Origin: Gemmatimonadota bacterium
Lineage (GTDB): Bacteria > Gemmatimonadota > Gemmatimonadetes > Gemmatimonadales > Gemmatimonadaceae
Length of the DNA stretch: 64,000 nucleotides
Assembly: GCA_040388625.1 (NCBI GenBank)
Contig: JAZKBK010000001.1
Coordinates: 1 to 64,000, forward strand
Direction of reading: 5' to 3'
Below are positions 10,058-19,025 of the stretch, piece by piece (positions within the stretch are counted from its first letter, which is position 1; every line of letters starts with the position of its first letter). The notes below the pieces were generated by a model. The model did not search any database and was not told where the DNA came from. It was given only the letters and a program-made list of their open reading frames with translations. Made by a program: the position numbers and the translations under genes.

Positions 10058-10115
10058 AGCTGAAATATAGGATGGCGGCGAGGGGGCAGCTCGGTGGGCT
10101 GGCCGGGCGCGGTCC

Positions 10116-11708
10116 CTACGCAGCCTCGATCCGCACGGGAACCCCGAGCGCTTCCTCCAGCAGCTCGCACTTCCGCGTCGCGCCCCACAGCTCGAGCCGT
10201 AGATCATAGGAGCTCGACGCTGGAATCGCCCGAATGACGAATTCAGTTCGCGTGAGTTCGGTGTCGACGTCCTTCACGGCGCTGGCATGGCCGCGATCCA
10301 GCCCGTCCGCAACCCGCAGGATCGCGGCCAGTCGCTTGATGCGGCGCCTGAGCTGGCGATCCAGGCCGGCATACGCGCGATGCTGGGCGGTCGGCGCCGC
10401 GCCACGATGGTATCGTGCAACATTCGCGACCATCACGCGCTCGGCCGGTGTCATGCCGAGCAGCTCGGCGTGCAGGATCAGATGATACGAATGCTTGTGA
10501 TGCGCTTCGAAGTTTATGTGATACCCGATGTCGTGCAGCAGCGCGGCGTCCGCGAGAACCGCTCGGTCGCTGGGGCCCAACTCCAGTTTCGCGGCAAGTG
10601 CATCGAAGATCTCGAGCGCGATTCGCCGAACCTGCTGTGCGTGCGGTGCTTCGTAATGCGAACGCTCGGCGAGCTGCATCACGGAGCGGCTGCGCGCCTC
10701 GCCCGGATCCGCGACGGCAGGCGTAATGCTCGCGGCTTCGAGCAGCAGCCCTTCGCGAATTCCATACGCCGACACCACCAGATCCCGCGCCTCGATGCGC
10801 GCCATCACTTCTGCGGCAACAGCGAGCCCCGCCACTATGATGTCCGCGCGCGCAGGCGACAGCCCTGGCACCGTCTGCCGTTCCGACGGTGACATCCCCT
10901 GCAACAGATCGAGCAGGTGCTCGATCTCCGCGCGTGTAACTATCGTTCCGTGAACACCCGACGCGCGCCCCATGCCTTGCCGCGACAGGATCATTCCGGC
11001 AAGATTGGTGAACGTCCCGCCGGAACCGATCAAACGAGCGCCGTGCCAGTCGCGACGGGACACTGCGGCGCGCAACTCCTTGCGCGCGAACCGACGCAGC
11101 TCCGCAAGTTCTCTGCGGCCGCGACTCTTGCGAAAGAACTGCTCAGTCATCGTGATGGCGCCCATGGGGAACGACATCAGTCCGTCGAGCAGACCGTCGG
11201 CGCTCAGTGCCAGCTCGAGCGAGCCGCCGCCGATGTCCATCACTACTGCCCGGCCCGTCGCCAGGTCGAAGTGCGCCAGCGCACTTCTGTAAGACAGCAG
11301 AGCTTCCTGATCGCCGTCCAGAATGCGAACCGTCAGCCCGGTCGTGTCGCGAACGGCGGCGATGAACTCGGCACCGTTCGCCGCGTCTCGCACGGCGCTG
11401 GTGGCTACAGCTTCGGTGCGAACAGCACCCATCTGCCGCGTGAGGGTGGCCATGCGGAGCAGCGCGTCGAGCGCGTTGCGGATTGCGGCTTCCCCGATAC
11501 GCCCGGTCTGGCCTACGCCCTCGCCAAGTCGCGGAGCGGCCTTCATCTCATCGATGACGCGGATCTCTCCGTCGGGAGATACGTCGGCAACGATCTGGCG
11601 AATGGAATTGGAGCCGATGCCTATGGCCGCGATGCGAACGTCATCCGCACGTGGCGCTGGGCGTTGCGATTGCGCGCCCGCGTGCGTCCCCTCAGCTTCG
11701 TTCGGCAT
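10116..11708 (-). CDS. ppx: Ppx/GppA family phosphatase with HD domain (exopolyphosphatase-like)
   Basis: Protein of 530 residues with an N-terminal actin-like phosphatase domain (residues about 25-320) and a C-terminal HD-like helical domain (HDIGYHINFEAHHKHSYHLI, about 405). Family members hydrolyse polyphosphate and/or (p)ppGpp. Motif VVMDIGGGSLEL is intact. Motif 1 reads AAIGIGSNSIRQ, where the family has Asp in place of the first Gly (about residue 30). It is the last gene of the pst-phoU operon direction, 70 bp after phoU, opposite in function to ppk1 nearby. Activity of this copy is uncertain because of the motif-1 change. Confidence 0.9.
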   Translation of the reverse strand: MPNEAEGTHAGAQSQRPAPRADDVRIAAIGIGSNSIRQIVADVSPDGEIRVIDEMKAAPRLGEGVGQTGRIGEAAIRNALDALLRMATLTRQMGAVRTEAVATSAVRDAANGAEFIAAVRDTTGLTVRILDGDQEALLSYRSALAHFDLATGRAVVMDIGGGSLELALSADGLLDGLMSFPMGAITMTEQFFRKSRGRRELAELRRFARKELRAAVSRRDWHGARLIGSGGTFTNLAGMILSRQGMGRASGVHGTIVTRAEIEHLLDLLQGMSPSERQTVPGLSPARADIIVAGLAVAAEVMARIEARDLVVSAYGIREGLLLEAASITPAVADPGEARSRSVMQLAERSHYEAPHAQQVRRIALEIFDALAAKLELGPSDRAVLADAALLHDIGYHINFEAHHKHSYHLILHAELLGMTPAERVMVANVARYHRGAAPTAQHRAYAGLDRQLRRRIKRLAAILRVADGLDRGHASAVKDVDTELTRTEFVIRAIPASSSYDLRLELWGATRKCELLEEALGVPVRIEAA

Positions 11709-11712
11709 TCAC

Positions 11713-11739
11713 ATTTCCTGCCAGAGCATGACAGGAAAT
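11713..11739. repeat. Inverted repeat between phoU and ppx
   Basis: A perfect 8-bp inverted repeat (ATTTCCTG, 11-nt spacer, CAGGAAAT) lies immediately upstream of the ppx start codon. Short direct repeats of GGTTGCCC/CCGGTCAGTC type follow. It may form a weak hairpin in the phoU-ppx spacer; there is no T tract. Confidence 0.4.
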
Positions 11740-11778
11740 CTAACGCGGGTTGCCCGGTTGCCCGGTCAGTCCTCGCGG

Positions 11779-12468
11779 TCAGTCTTCAAAGTGATGCTTG
11801 ATCTGCTTTCCTTCTGCGAGATATACCGCGTCCTCGCCGATGTTGGTTGCGAGGTCCGCAACGCGCTCGAGGTTTCGGCTTACCAGAAGGAGCTCCAGGG
11901 ACGGCGTGATGGTGCGGGCGTCGCCCATCATGTGTGTGAGCAGGATGCGGAAGATGGAATCGTGCAGCGCGTCGACTGCATCGTCAGCCTGGCAGACTCT
12001 TCTACCGAGCGCCCCGTCGCTGCGAAGAAACGCATCCAGCGAATCGCTCAGCATCAGTCGCGCGCGGCGCGCCATGTCCTCGATCTCCGGATCGGGGACG
12101 AGCGTTGCGCGCTGCTCGATCAGGCGCTGCGATGACTGCGCGATGTTCACCGCGTGATCCCCGATTCGCTCGAGGTCGCTGGACACCCGGATCGCGCCAA
12201 CGATGAAGCGAAGGTCGCGCGCCATGGGCTGCTGCAATGCAAGCAGTGCCACCGCGCGCTGCTCGATCTCCACTTCCAGCGCGTTGAGCTCGGCGTCGCT
12301 GGATATCACCATTTCGGCGATCCCCTGATCGTTGTGGAGCAGTGCATCGACTGCGTGCTCGATCATCTCCTCTGCGCGTGTGGACATGGCGAGCAGCCGA
12401 GCCTTGAGCTCGTCCATCTGATCGTGAAAGTGACGAAAGCCGTTCGGCGCGTCCTGAAGGGCGGTCAT
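11779..12468 (-). CDS. phoU: Phosphate signalling protein PhoU
   Basis: Cytoplasmic three-helix-bundle-repeat protein of 229 residues that links the Pst transporter to PhoR and holds the Pho response off when phosphate is plentiful. It opens with [28 protein letters not shown] and carries the two PhoU repeats with metal-binding acidic helices ([14 protein letters not shown] near residue 90, and [23 protein letters not shown] near the end). Its start codon overlaps the pstB1 stop by 4 bases, as expected for the last gene of a pst operon. Confidence 0.97.
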   Translation of the reverse strand: MTALQDAPNGFRHFHDQMDELKARLLAMSTRAEEMIEHAVDALLHNDQGIAEMVISSDAELNALEVEIEQRAVALLALQQPMARDLRFIVGAIRVSSDLERIGDHAVNIAQSSQRLIEQRATLVPDPEIEDMARRARLMLSDSLDAFLRSDGALGRRVCQADDAVDALHDSIFRILLTHMMGDARTITPSLELLLVSRNLERVADLATNIGEDAVYLAEGKQIKHHFED

Positions 12469-13259
12469 CCGAATCTCCCTGTGATGTATGCCTCGGTGCG
12501 GTCCTCGCGCGGTCGCGTGAACATTCTATCCGTGCTGTCAGCCTCGACCAGCTCGCCGAGGAAGAAGAACGCGGTGCGCGTCGAGATGCGTGCCGCTTGT
12601 TGCAGGTTGTGGGTAACGATCACGATCGTTAGCTCCGACTTGAGCTCGTGAAGCAACTGCTCGATCTTGCGCGTCGCAATCGGATCGAGCGCGCTAGCCG
12701 GCTCATCCAACAGGAGAACCTCGGGCCGATTTGCGAGTGCGCGCGCGATGCACAGGCGCTGTTGCTGTCCACCGGAGAGCCCAAGCGCGCTCCTGCGCAG
12801 GCGGTCCTTCACCTCATCCCAGAGTGCTGCGCGACGCAAAGCATCCTCCGCGAACTCGTCGAGCTGGGCGCGTGACGTCACGCCGTTGATGCGTGGACCG
12901 TACGTAACGTTGTCATAGATCGATGCCGGAAACGGATTCCAGCGTTGAAAAACCATGCCAACGCGCTGCCGGAGTGAGACAACATCCGTGCCACGCGCAT
13001 ATACGTCTGTTCCATCCAGGAGTATCGAGCCTTCCTGGCGCGTGCCGGGAATCGTGTCGTTCATCCGGTTGATCGACCGGAGGAATGTCGATTTACCGCA
13101 GCCTGACGGGCCAATGAGCGCGGTGACGCTGTGTGGCTCGATCGCAAGCGACACGTTGAACAATGCCTGCTTCTTTCCATAGAAGAAGGAGAAGTCGACA
13201 GCCTCGATCGTCCCTGTTGCGACGGAACTCGTGTCGGGCTCGACTGCCAGTGCACTCAT
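12465..13259 (-). CDS. pstB: Phosphate ABC transporter ATP-binding protein PstB (copy 1)
   Basis: ATPase subunit of the high-affinity phosphate importer, 264 residues. Walker A is GPSGCGKST (about residue 53), the Q-loop is VFQRWNPFP, the ABC signature is LSGGQQQR, Walker B is [12 protein letters not shown] and the switch His is in [17 protein letters not shown] is the PstB form of the Q-loop. It overlaps both neighbours by 4 bases. It is the second of two tandem pstB genes, a layout also known from Bacillus pst operons. Confidence 0.96.
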   Translation of the reverse strand: MSALAVEPDTSSVATGTIEAVDFSFFYGKKQALFNVSLAIEPHSVTALIGPSGCGKSTFLRSINRMNDTIPGTRQEGSILLDGTDVYARGTDVVSLRQRVGMVFQRWNPFPASIYDNVTYGPRINGVTSRAQLDEFAEDALRRAALWDEVKDRLRRSALGLSGGQQQRLCIARALANRPEVLLLDEPASALDPIATRKIEQLLHELKSELTIVIVTHNLQQAARISTRTAFFFLGELVEADSTDRMFTRPREDRTEAYITGRFG

Positions 13260-14176
13260 CCGAACCTCCCTGTAATATATGCTTCGGTGCGCGGATCACT
13301 CGGCGCGGTAAACAGCGTGTTGGTCGACGCGGCTTCGATCAATGCGCCGTCTAGCATGAACGCGGTGCGATCCGAGACACGCGCTGCCTGCTGCATGTTG
13401 TGCGTAACGATTCCAACCGTAACAGTGGAGCGAAGCTCATACACGAGCTCCTCGATCTTCTGGGTACTGGAAGGATCGAGCGACGCCGTCGGCTCATCCA
13501 GTAACAGCACACGCGGTTTGGTAGCCAGTGCACGCGCGATGCAGAGGCGTTGTTGTTGTCCGCCGGAAAGTGCGATGGCGCCGGTGCCGAGGCGATCCTT
13601 GACTTCCTGCCAGAGGGCGGCGCGGCGGAGTGCGTCCTCGACTATGTCGTCGATGTGCGAGCGCGACGGCACACTGCCGTGCGTTCTCAGTCCAGCGGCC
13701 ACGTTGTCGCGGATCGACATGGTGGGGAATGGCGTCGGCCGCTGAAATACCATGCCGACATGTCGCCTGACCGCAATGGCGCTTGTCCCACCGCCGTAGA
13801 GCTGCTCGCCGTCCAGTGTCACACTGCCGCTCGTGCGCGCACCGGGCACGGTTTCATGCATCCGATTCAGGCAGCGTAACAGTGTGGACTTGCCACAGCC
13901 GGACGGGCCTATGATCGCGGTGACGCTGCGCGGGTCGAGTGTGAGTGTCACATCCTTCACTGCGTGCCGCTGTCCGAAGTACGCATTCAACCCTGTGGCT
14001 TCGAGACGTGCGACGGATCCGTCCGTGCCGGCGGCTGCGATCGGGCGGTCCGCATTGGGGAACACGTGCCTGGCGACCGGTGCCTCCAGATGCCTGGTCG
14101 AGCCCGGCTCGGTCGCCAGCAATCGATCATCGAATTCTGCGTCAGCGGTCACTGCGACAATTCCTGGTTCAGTCAA
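13256..14176 (-). CDS. pstB: Phosphate ABC transporter ATP-binding protein PstB (copy 2, N-terminally extended)
   Basis: A second PstB-type ATPase with intact Walker A (GPSGCGKST), Q-loop (VFQRPTPFP), signature (LSGGQQQR), Walker B ([12 protein letters not shown]) and switch His. At 306 residues it has about 55 extra N-terminal residues before the first ABC strand. These have no recognisable motif. A later GTG near codon 55 would remove them, but the ATG used here overlaps the pstA stop by 8 bases, which favours the longer form. It differs clearly from copy 1 (PTPFP against WNPFP), so the pair is not a recent duplication. Confidence 0.93.
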   Translation of the reverse strand: MTEPGIVAVTADAEFDDRLLATEPGSTRHLEAPVARHVFPNADRPIAAAGTDGSVARLEATGLNAYFGQRHAVKDVTLTLDPRSVTAIIGPSGCGKSTLLRCLNRMHETVPGARTSGSVTLDGEQLYGGGTSAIAVRRHVGMVFQRPTPFPTMSIRDNVAAGLRTHGSVPSRSHIDDIVEDALRRAALWQEVKDRLGTGAIALSGGQQQRLCIARALATKPRVLLLDEPTASLDPSSTQKIEELVYELRSTVTVGIVTHNMQQAARVSDRTAFMLDGALIEAASTNTLFTAPSDPRTEAYITGRFG

Positions 14177-15047
14177 CGGCGGCTCCGAATCGCGACCGCG
14201 TGGCGAACCGCGCGGCGATGCTAATGATCAGCACTATGCCGATCAGGACCAGCGCTCCCGCCCAGGCGAGAGAATGCCATTCGTCGTATGGGCTGATCGC
14301 GTACGTGAAGATCTGCAACGGCAGCGCAGCGATCGGTTGCCGCAGTGACGTAGACCAGAACTGATTGCCGAACGCGGTGAAGAGCAGCGGAGCCGTCTCG
14401 CCGGCGATTCGCGCGATCGCGACCAGCGCCCCCGTTACGATTCCGGGCATCGCGGTGCGCAGGATCACGCTGAGCGATGTGCGCCAGCGCTGATACCCGA
14501 GTGCGAGCGCCGCTTCGCGAAGCGAATTGGGAACGATGCGGATCATCTCCTCCGTGGTCCGCGTCACCAGCGGAATGATCATCGCGCCGAGCGCGACACC
14601 GCCGGAGAGAGCCGAGAAATGGCCGACGGGTCGGACGAGGAGCTGCCATGCGAAGATACCCATCACTATCGACGGAATGCCATTCAGCACGTCTGACAGA
14701 AACCGCACCGTATTCGCGAGCGGCGTTCGCTTGTGCTCGGCGAGATACAATCCCGCACCGATGCCGATGGGCACCCCGACCGCCGCGGCGATGCCGATAA
14801 GAATCAGGGTTCCCGAAATAGCATTCGCCATTCCGCCACCTGCCTCGCCGACAGGTTGGGGCATCTTCGTAAATAGATCGACGCTGATCGCGCCGGCCCC
14901 CAGCTTGACGATATGTATGACGATGAAGAGCAGCGGCAGTGTCGCAAGCGCCGCCGCGAGGTATGTCAGCGCGACCATCACTCCGCTCACACCGCGGCGC
15001 TTGGCCCGGTTCAAGCGCGTCGAGCGCGGTATCACGCCGGTGGTCAT
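14169..15047 (-). CDS. pstA: Phosphate ABC transporter permease PstA
   Basis: Inner-membrane permease subunit of about 292 residues with six hydrophobic helices. The EAA-type loop that contacts PstB reads [31 protein letters not shown]. The chosen ATG (MTTGVIPRS) overlaps the pstC stop as ATGA; an in-frame start 27 bases upstream is less likely. The N-terminal tail is basic (RLNRAKRRG) before TM1, consistent with an inside orientation. Confidence 0.96.
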   Translation of the reverse strand: MTTGVIPRSTRLNRAKRRGVSGVMVALTYLAAALATLPLLFIVIHIVKLGAGAISVDLFTKMPQPVGEAGGGMANAISGTLILIGIAAAVGVPIGIGAGLYLAEHKRTPLANTVRFLSDVLNGIPSIVMGIFAWQLLVRPVGHFSALSGGVALGAMIIPLVTRTTEEMIRIVPNSLREAALALGYQRWRTSLSVILRTAMPGIVTGALVAIARIAGETAPLLFTAFGNQFWSTSLRQPIAALPLQIFTYAISPYDEWHSLAWAGALVLIGIVLIISIAARFATRSRFGAAVD

Positions 15048-16033
15048 GCTTCGTTCCTCACGGATACACTCCACACCAGCCAGCGCGCGATCGCGTTGAC
15101 GATGATGGTGATGACGAACAGCACCGCGCCGACGGCCATGAGCGCCGAGAGATGCATGTCGCTGGTCGCTTCACTGAATTCGTTCGCGATGAGCGACGCC
15201 ATTGTGTAGCCGGGCGCCAGCAGCGATGACGATATCTCTGCACGATTTCCGATCACCATGGTGACCGCCATGGTCTCACCGAGGGCGCGGCCGAGGCCGA
15301 GTATTACGCCGCCGATTATGCCCGAGCGTGCATTCGGGATCACGGCATCGCGTATTACTTCCCAGCGTGTTGCACCAAGTGCCAGAGCCGCCTCGCGCTG
15401 CGAGCGCGGAACGGCGCGGAGAACCTCGCGTGACACCGCTGAGATGTAGGGAAGCGCCATGATGGCGAGAATGATTCCAGCCGCCAGCATGCTTGGACCG
15501 TACGCGGGCCCCGCAAAGAACGGCGTTGCGCCGAGATGGAGGGTGTCACGCAGAAATGGCACGACGTCTTCGCGCAGCAGCGGAATCATGACAAAGATTC
15601 CCCACAGGCCGTAAACCACGCTGGGAATGGCGGCGAGCAGATCCACCAGAAATGCCACTGGTTGTTGCAGCCAGCGCGGGGCGAACTCGGACAGGAAGAT
15701 CGCGACACCCAGTGCGAGCGGAGTCGCGATGAGCAGCGCGATGAACGAGGAGACGATCGTGCCGAAAATGGCAGGCGCAGCACCGTACTTGCCCGCCGGA
15801 ACGTCCCATTCGCTCGACGTCAGGAATCCGAATCCGAACTGGTGCAGGGCAGGCCATGCCGCGCGTCCGATCTCGATCGCAATGGCGATGAGCAGCAGCG
15901 GGATGCAGACCGCAAACGCCGTCGTCATCACAGAGTAGACGCGGTCACCCAGATCGGAGCCGACGATCGACACGCGTGCGGTCGTTTCGCGCTCAGCGCC
16001 GCTCATTCCGCGAATTCTTTCGATGCCGTCCAT
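15044..16033 (-). CDS. pstC: Phosphate ABC transporter permease PstC
   Basis: Inner-membrane permease partner of PstA, 329 residues with six predicted helices. Family segments include FLTSSEWDVPAGKYGAAPAIFGTIVSS, LSEFAPRW, AAIPSVVYGLWGIFVM and the EAA loop [30 protein letters not shown]. It is the first gene of this operon. pstS is absent here and lies 9 kb away. The ATG at 16033 is used; ATG at 16006, with GAAAGAATTCGG just before it, is an alternative. A candidate Pho box lies 48 bp upstream. Confidence 0.95.
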   Translation of the reverse strand: MDGIERIRGMSGAERETTARVSIVGSDLGDRVYSVMTTAFAVCIPLLLIAIAIEIGRAAWPALHQFGFGFLTSSEWDVPAGKYGAAPAIFGTIVSSFIALLIATPLALGVAIFLSEFAPRWLQQPVAFLVDLLAAIPSVVYGLWGIFVMIPLLREDVVPFLRDTLHLGATPFFAGPAYGPSMLAAGIILAIMALPYISAVSREVLRAVPRSQREAALALGATRWEVIRDAVIPNARSGIIGGVILGLGRALGETMAVTMVIGNRAEISSSLLAPGYTMASLIANEFSEATSDMHLSALMAVGAVLFVITIIVNAIARWLVWSVSVRNEA

Positions 16034-16050
16034 GTTGATACTGAAAGCTA

Positions 16051-16116
16051 GAACGGCCCGCGGCGCTGGTGGGCAATACCATGTAACGGCATTGTCACAA
16101 GCGCTGCGGGCCGTTC
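16051..16116. repeat. Long inverted repeat flanking the pstC Pho box
   Basis: Two 17-bp arms (GAACGGCCCGCGGCGCT and AGCGCTGCGGGCCGTTC) match at 16 of 17 positions and enclose a 32-bp loop. The loop contains the candidate Pho box. The structure sits downstream of the small membrane-protein gene at 16155-16490 and upstream of pstC, so it could end the former transcript, act in the pstC leader, or both. Confidence 0.6.
16081..16098. promoter_or_regulatory. Candidate Pho box upstream of pstC
   Basis: Two 7-bp direct units 11 bp apart, ATGTAAC-GGCA-TTGTCAC on the plus strand. They closely match the pstS site (CCGTAAC-GGCT-ATGTCAC) and resemble the enterobacterial PhoB pattern of CTGTCAT-type heptamers repeated every 11 bp. 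The site is 48 bp from the pstC start. Recognition by PhoB is inferred. Confidence 0.6.
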
Positions 16117-16154
16117 ATACCCCGCGCCGGGTACGTACTGAAGCCAGCCTCCGG

Positions 16155-16490
16155 TTATCGGGTCGAGGAGCGGATTGGCGTTGCAGGACTGGACTGCTGC
16201 AGTCCACGCAGCGCAAACCACAACACCAGCGGCGGCCCGAATATCCATAGCGCCAGAGCACCGAGGCCGATCGAGCCGCTCCATGGTGCCGTGTGCGCGC
16301 TGCTCATAGTGACGTGGATCATGGTCCCGTCCAGCGATGCGTTGATTACGCCGTGTCCGGCGTCGGGGCGTGTAACGCGCCATCCGGCGATGATTGGCGG
16401 GCCCAGGAGGACCACTGCGAGAATGGCCCAGTAGCCAGTGGATCCGAGCAGGAACAAGCGTCTGCGCCATCTGTCGAAAGAAAACGGCAT
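16155..16490 (-). CDS. Hypothetical two-helix membrane protein
   Basis: Protein of 111 residues, not recognised. Two hydrophobic segments are visible (about residues 14-36 and 66-90), each rich in Trp, Gly and Pro (GYWAILAVVLLGPPIIAGW; LGALALWIFGPPLVLWFAL). They are separated by a polar loop of about 30 residues. The N-terminus is basic (FDRWRRRLF), consistent with a cytoplasmic N-terminus. GGAGACA lies about 5 bases upstream of the ATG and supports translation. It is the last gene before the pst operon and probably independent of it. Confidence 0.6.
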   Translation of the reverse strand: MPFSFDRWRRRLFLLGSTGYWAILAVVLLGPPIIAGWRVTRPDAGHGVINASLDGTMIHVTMSSAHTAPWSGSIGLGALALWIFGPPLVLWFALRGLQQSSPATPIRSSTR

Positions 16491-16589
16491 GAGTGTCTCC
16501 TTATGTCAGGCGCGCGGTGGATGGGATTGCGCCAGGAGCCGCATCAGAGGAGAATAGCGCGAGACAGTCATCGTCGCCACGGTGGCGCA

Positions 16590-16976
16590 TCAGGCGGGCG
16601 TAACGGGTCGCTTTGATCGGGTGTGCAGGCGAACGATCAGCGTGTATGCGGCGACGTTCACGAGCAGGGCGAAACTGCCGAGCGCAAGGCGTGCGTGCGA
16701 GTCGAGGCCGGATGGGTACAACGTTCGCAGAATGTAGTGCTCGATGAATCCGCCGGAGTAACCCGCAACGCCGGCCCGCGCGCGCAACGTGTTCTCGAGC
16801 GGTGTGAGCGGACAGATCCAGCCGCCATATTCGATCAACACACCCCACACGGCAGCCGGAACGTGCACCCATACGAGACGATGCCAGCGGAGCGCGAGGA
16901 ATCCACCGGCGACGACGAAGAGAACGAACGCCGCGTGGATGGTGATTACGGCGCCGGCAAGCAGGTGATCGATCAT
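16590..16976 (-). CDS. DUF2784-family membrane protein
   Basis: About 128 residues with four hydrophobic helices. The pattern HAAFVLFVVAGGFLALRW, then VHVPAAVWGVLIEYGGWICPLTPLENTLR, then YSGGFIEHYILRTLYPSGL is typical of DUF2784 proteins, which have no assigned function. The chosen start (MIDHLLAG) fits the family; an upstream extension of 26 residues is Arg/Cys-rich and unlike a membrane protein N-terminus. It has no clear operon partner. Confidence 0.8.
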   Translation of the reverse strand: MIDHLLAGAVITIHAAFVLFVVAGGFLALRWHRLVWVHVPAAVWGVLIEYGGWICPLTPLENTLRARAGVAGYSGGFIEHYILRTLYPSGLDSHARLALGSFALLVNVAAYTLIVRLHTRSKRPVTPA

Positions 16977-17026
16977 TTCAAATGATACAATTCGCGCACA
17001 GCATCTTACCGAGACGCCCGGATTCC

Positions 17027-17060
17027 GAGTAGGTGCGTACCTGATGGCACGCACCTACTC
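17027..17060 (-). terminator. Inverted repeat after the large lipoprotein gene
   Basis: A perfect 12-bp inverted repeat (GAGTAGGTGCGT, 10-nt loop, ACGCACCTACTC) starts 6 bases beyond the stop of the lipoprotein gene. No T tract follows. It probably protects or ends the transcript. Confidence 0.5.
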
Positions 17061-17066
17061 CGCAGA

Positions 17067-18971
17067 TTATGGCGTGACGCGAATCCTGGTATCGACGTAC
17101 GCGGCGGTACCGCGATCCCGTGCTCTGATGGCCAGAACGTGCGACCCGCCGAGCGATGGAATCGGGAACGTGTAGCTGTCTCGTGTGGCGCAGTTGTCGT
17201 GCATGACGAAGCCGCTGCCGGGGTCATATCCAGCGGCGCCTGTCGGTGTGACATTCACACCATCGACGTAGGCCTTGAAGTCGTTGTCGATCGCAATGCC
17301 GACCGTGAGTCCGGCGGTCCACCACGCGGGGAGCGTGAATGTCTTGCGCAGCAGCATGTCCGTCGGCCCGGACGGATTGTTCGTCCATATCGTACCGACG
17401 CTTGCAGTCAACGCCGAGCAGGACGCCGCAAGATTGGAGCTTGCGAACGCAGCGCCGCCCGTGCTCCACCCGTTCTGCGGCGTCGCAGCGAAGTTGGGTT
17501 GCTCGAAGCCCGGCGCGATGCCATCGGCGCCGGAGAGGTACATGTAGCCGCTCGCCTCGTATGGAATTACGTCGGTGCTCGTTGCGGTGAACGTGAGCGG
17601 GTTACCCGATACGACCACCGCGGCGCCGGCGCCAAGACCCGAAGTCGGGAATCCCGAGATGCTCGTTGGCAGCGTGAAGCTCGCGTTCGCGGTGACGGAG
17701 TTCGCGGGTCCGACACCGAGCGTCCAGTTCTGGACGGTTGCGAGTCCGTTGGCGTCGGTGGTGAGCGCGAGGGAAGTGGTCCGTGTCGAGCTCGATGCGG
17801 GTCCGAGGCTTCCGCCACCGGAAGCAACGTCGAACGTTACGGAAGCACCGCCGAGCGGTGTGTGCCCGTTCACCGTTTGCACCAATGCGGACGGCGCCGA
17901 GGCGACTGACGAGCCTGCGGGTGCGGTTTGCGGTTGAGCCGGGAAGTTTGCGGGCATCTTCACAACTACAGCGGTGTCGACGCCGCCGAACGGGCTGAAT
18001 GAGGTGGTCTTTCCACCCACACCACTCGATACGAGTGCGTAGGCCGGCGTCGGAGAAAACAAGCCGAGCGCGTCCGAGCCGAGCCGCTTCGCCGCGCGCC
18101 CGTACTCTCCATTGCGGGCGAGATCGAACACGCTTGGCTGCGGGGCGAGCGCAGTTGCGCCACAAACCAGAAATGGCACCGGTACCTGCGGAAGAATCTG
18201 GATCCCCGTCCCAACGTTGTGCGCGAGATCGACGCTCGATGGCGGTTGATCGCCAGCTGGCGTCTGGAGACATGCCGCGGCAACAACCGGCGTGGTGAAC
18301 GTTTGCTGTGGGATGACCTTGAAATCGAAGAATGGACCGTACTGATCCAGTTTGGTATTGAGCGGACCCGCGGGGAAAGTGTATGTCGCGGGGAGAATCG
18401 AGATGGAAATCGTCACTGGTTGCGACAGCGTCCCGCCAGGGATCAGCAATCCTGCGTGTTTCGAGCCCGTGACGATCGTCTGATCGCTCGATGAGGGCAT
18501 CACGACGGCGACGACGTTGTCAGCGTCGAGCAGGGTCGAGCCGAGTGTCAGGGCAGACCCGTCGAGACCGACGAGGCAATAGAGCGCGCTCCCGAATGCG
18601 AGGGTCTTTGTCTGTGTCAGTGTCGACGTGCCGCCGCGGAGATCACCGGCGTAGTACTTGTCGAGCGTGAATTTCCACTCCGCATACATGTCGTTGATCG
18701 CATCGCTATTGCGGTGCTGCCGAAGATCGTTCTCGATCCGTACGAAGCCGACCGTTGCCTTGCCGATATCCCCGGGCCCGAAGAGATCGACTATCTGCGA
18801 GTGTGTTGCGACCTGACATGTCGGGCCAGCGGACTGTACGCCGCGGCTTGCACTTGCCGATGCGGCGGTACTCGCGGGCGCGGTTTGGCGATCGGTTGAA
18901 CAGGCGGCGAGCAATAACACTCCTGGGATGAAGACGCCAAGGAGCGCGGAAAGCGGGGAGCTGCGACGCAT
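17067..18971 (-). CDS. Large secreted lipoprotein with Ig-like and C-terminal sugar-binding-like region
   Basis: Protein of 634 residues with a lipoprotein signal (GVLLLAAC, Cys about 24) followed by an Ala/Ser/Thr linker. Residues about 340-460 look like a bacterial Ig-like (Big-1-type) domain: PLGGASVTFDVASGGGSLG, then TTDANGLATVQNWTLG. Residues about 490-634 form a jelly-roll-like region with FTLPAWWTAGLTVGIAIDNDFKAYVDG and SHVLAIRARDRG, resembling domains that follow adhesins or sugar-binding modules. No catalytic motif is seen. The surface location is inferred from the signal, and the role is unknown. It is cotranscribed with nothing obvious. Confidence 0.75.
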   Translation of the reverse strand: MRRSSPLSALLGVFIPGVLLLAACSTDRQTAPASTAASASASRGVQSAGPTCQVATHSQIVDLFGPGDIGKATVGFVRIENDLRQHRNSDAINDMYAEWKFTLDKYYAGDLRGGTSTLTQTKTLAFGSALYCLVGLDGSALTLGSTLLDADNVVAVVMPSSSDQTIVTGSKHAGLLIPGGTLSQPVTISISILPATYTFPAGPLNTKLDQYGPFFDFKVIPQQTFTTPVVAAACLQTPAGDQPPSSVDLAHNVGTGIQILPQVPVPFLVCGATALAPQPSVFDLARNGEYGRAAKRLGSDALGLFSPTPAYALVSSGVGGKTTSFSPFGGVDTAVVVKMPANFPAQPQTAPAGSSVASAPSALVQTVNGHTPLGGASVTFDVASGGGSLGPASSSTRTTSLALTTDANGLATVQNWTLGVGPANSVTANASFTLPTSISGFPTSGLGAGAAVVVSGNPLTFTATSTDVIPYEASGYMYLSGADGIAPGFEQPNFAATPQNGWSTGGAAFASSNLAASCSALTASVGTIWTNNPSGPTDMLLRKTFTLPAWWTAGLTVGIAIDNDFKAYVDGVNVTPTGAAGYDPGSGFVMHDNCATRDSYTFPIPSLGGSHVLAIRARDRGTAAYVDTRIRVTP

Positions 18972-18991
18972 TGGATACTCCGGTCGGGATC

Positions 18992-19007
18992 GTCCGGTTT
19001 TCCGGAC
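18992..19007. repeat. Short hairpin between the kinase and lipoprotein genes
   Basis: A 6-bp perfect stem (GTCCGG/CCGGAC) with a TTTT loop lies in the 54-bp spacer after the kinase stop and before the lipoprotein start. It is weak as a terminator. Confidence 0.3.
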
Positions 19008-19025
19008 TTCCCGAAGATAGAAGTT

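Noticed and set aside
10058-10207. A 50-residue upstream extension of deoC overlapping ppx
   Set aside because: Arg/Pro/Ser-rich and not found in DeoC proteins. The GTG at 10057 gives the normal N-terminus.
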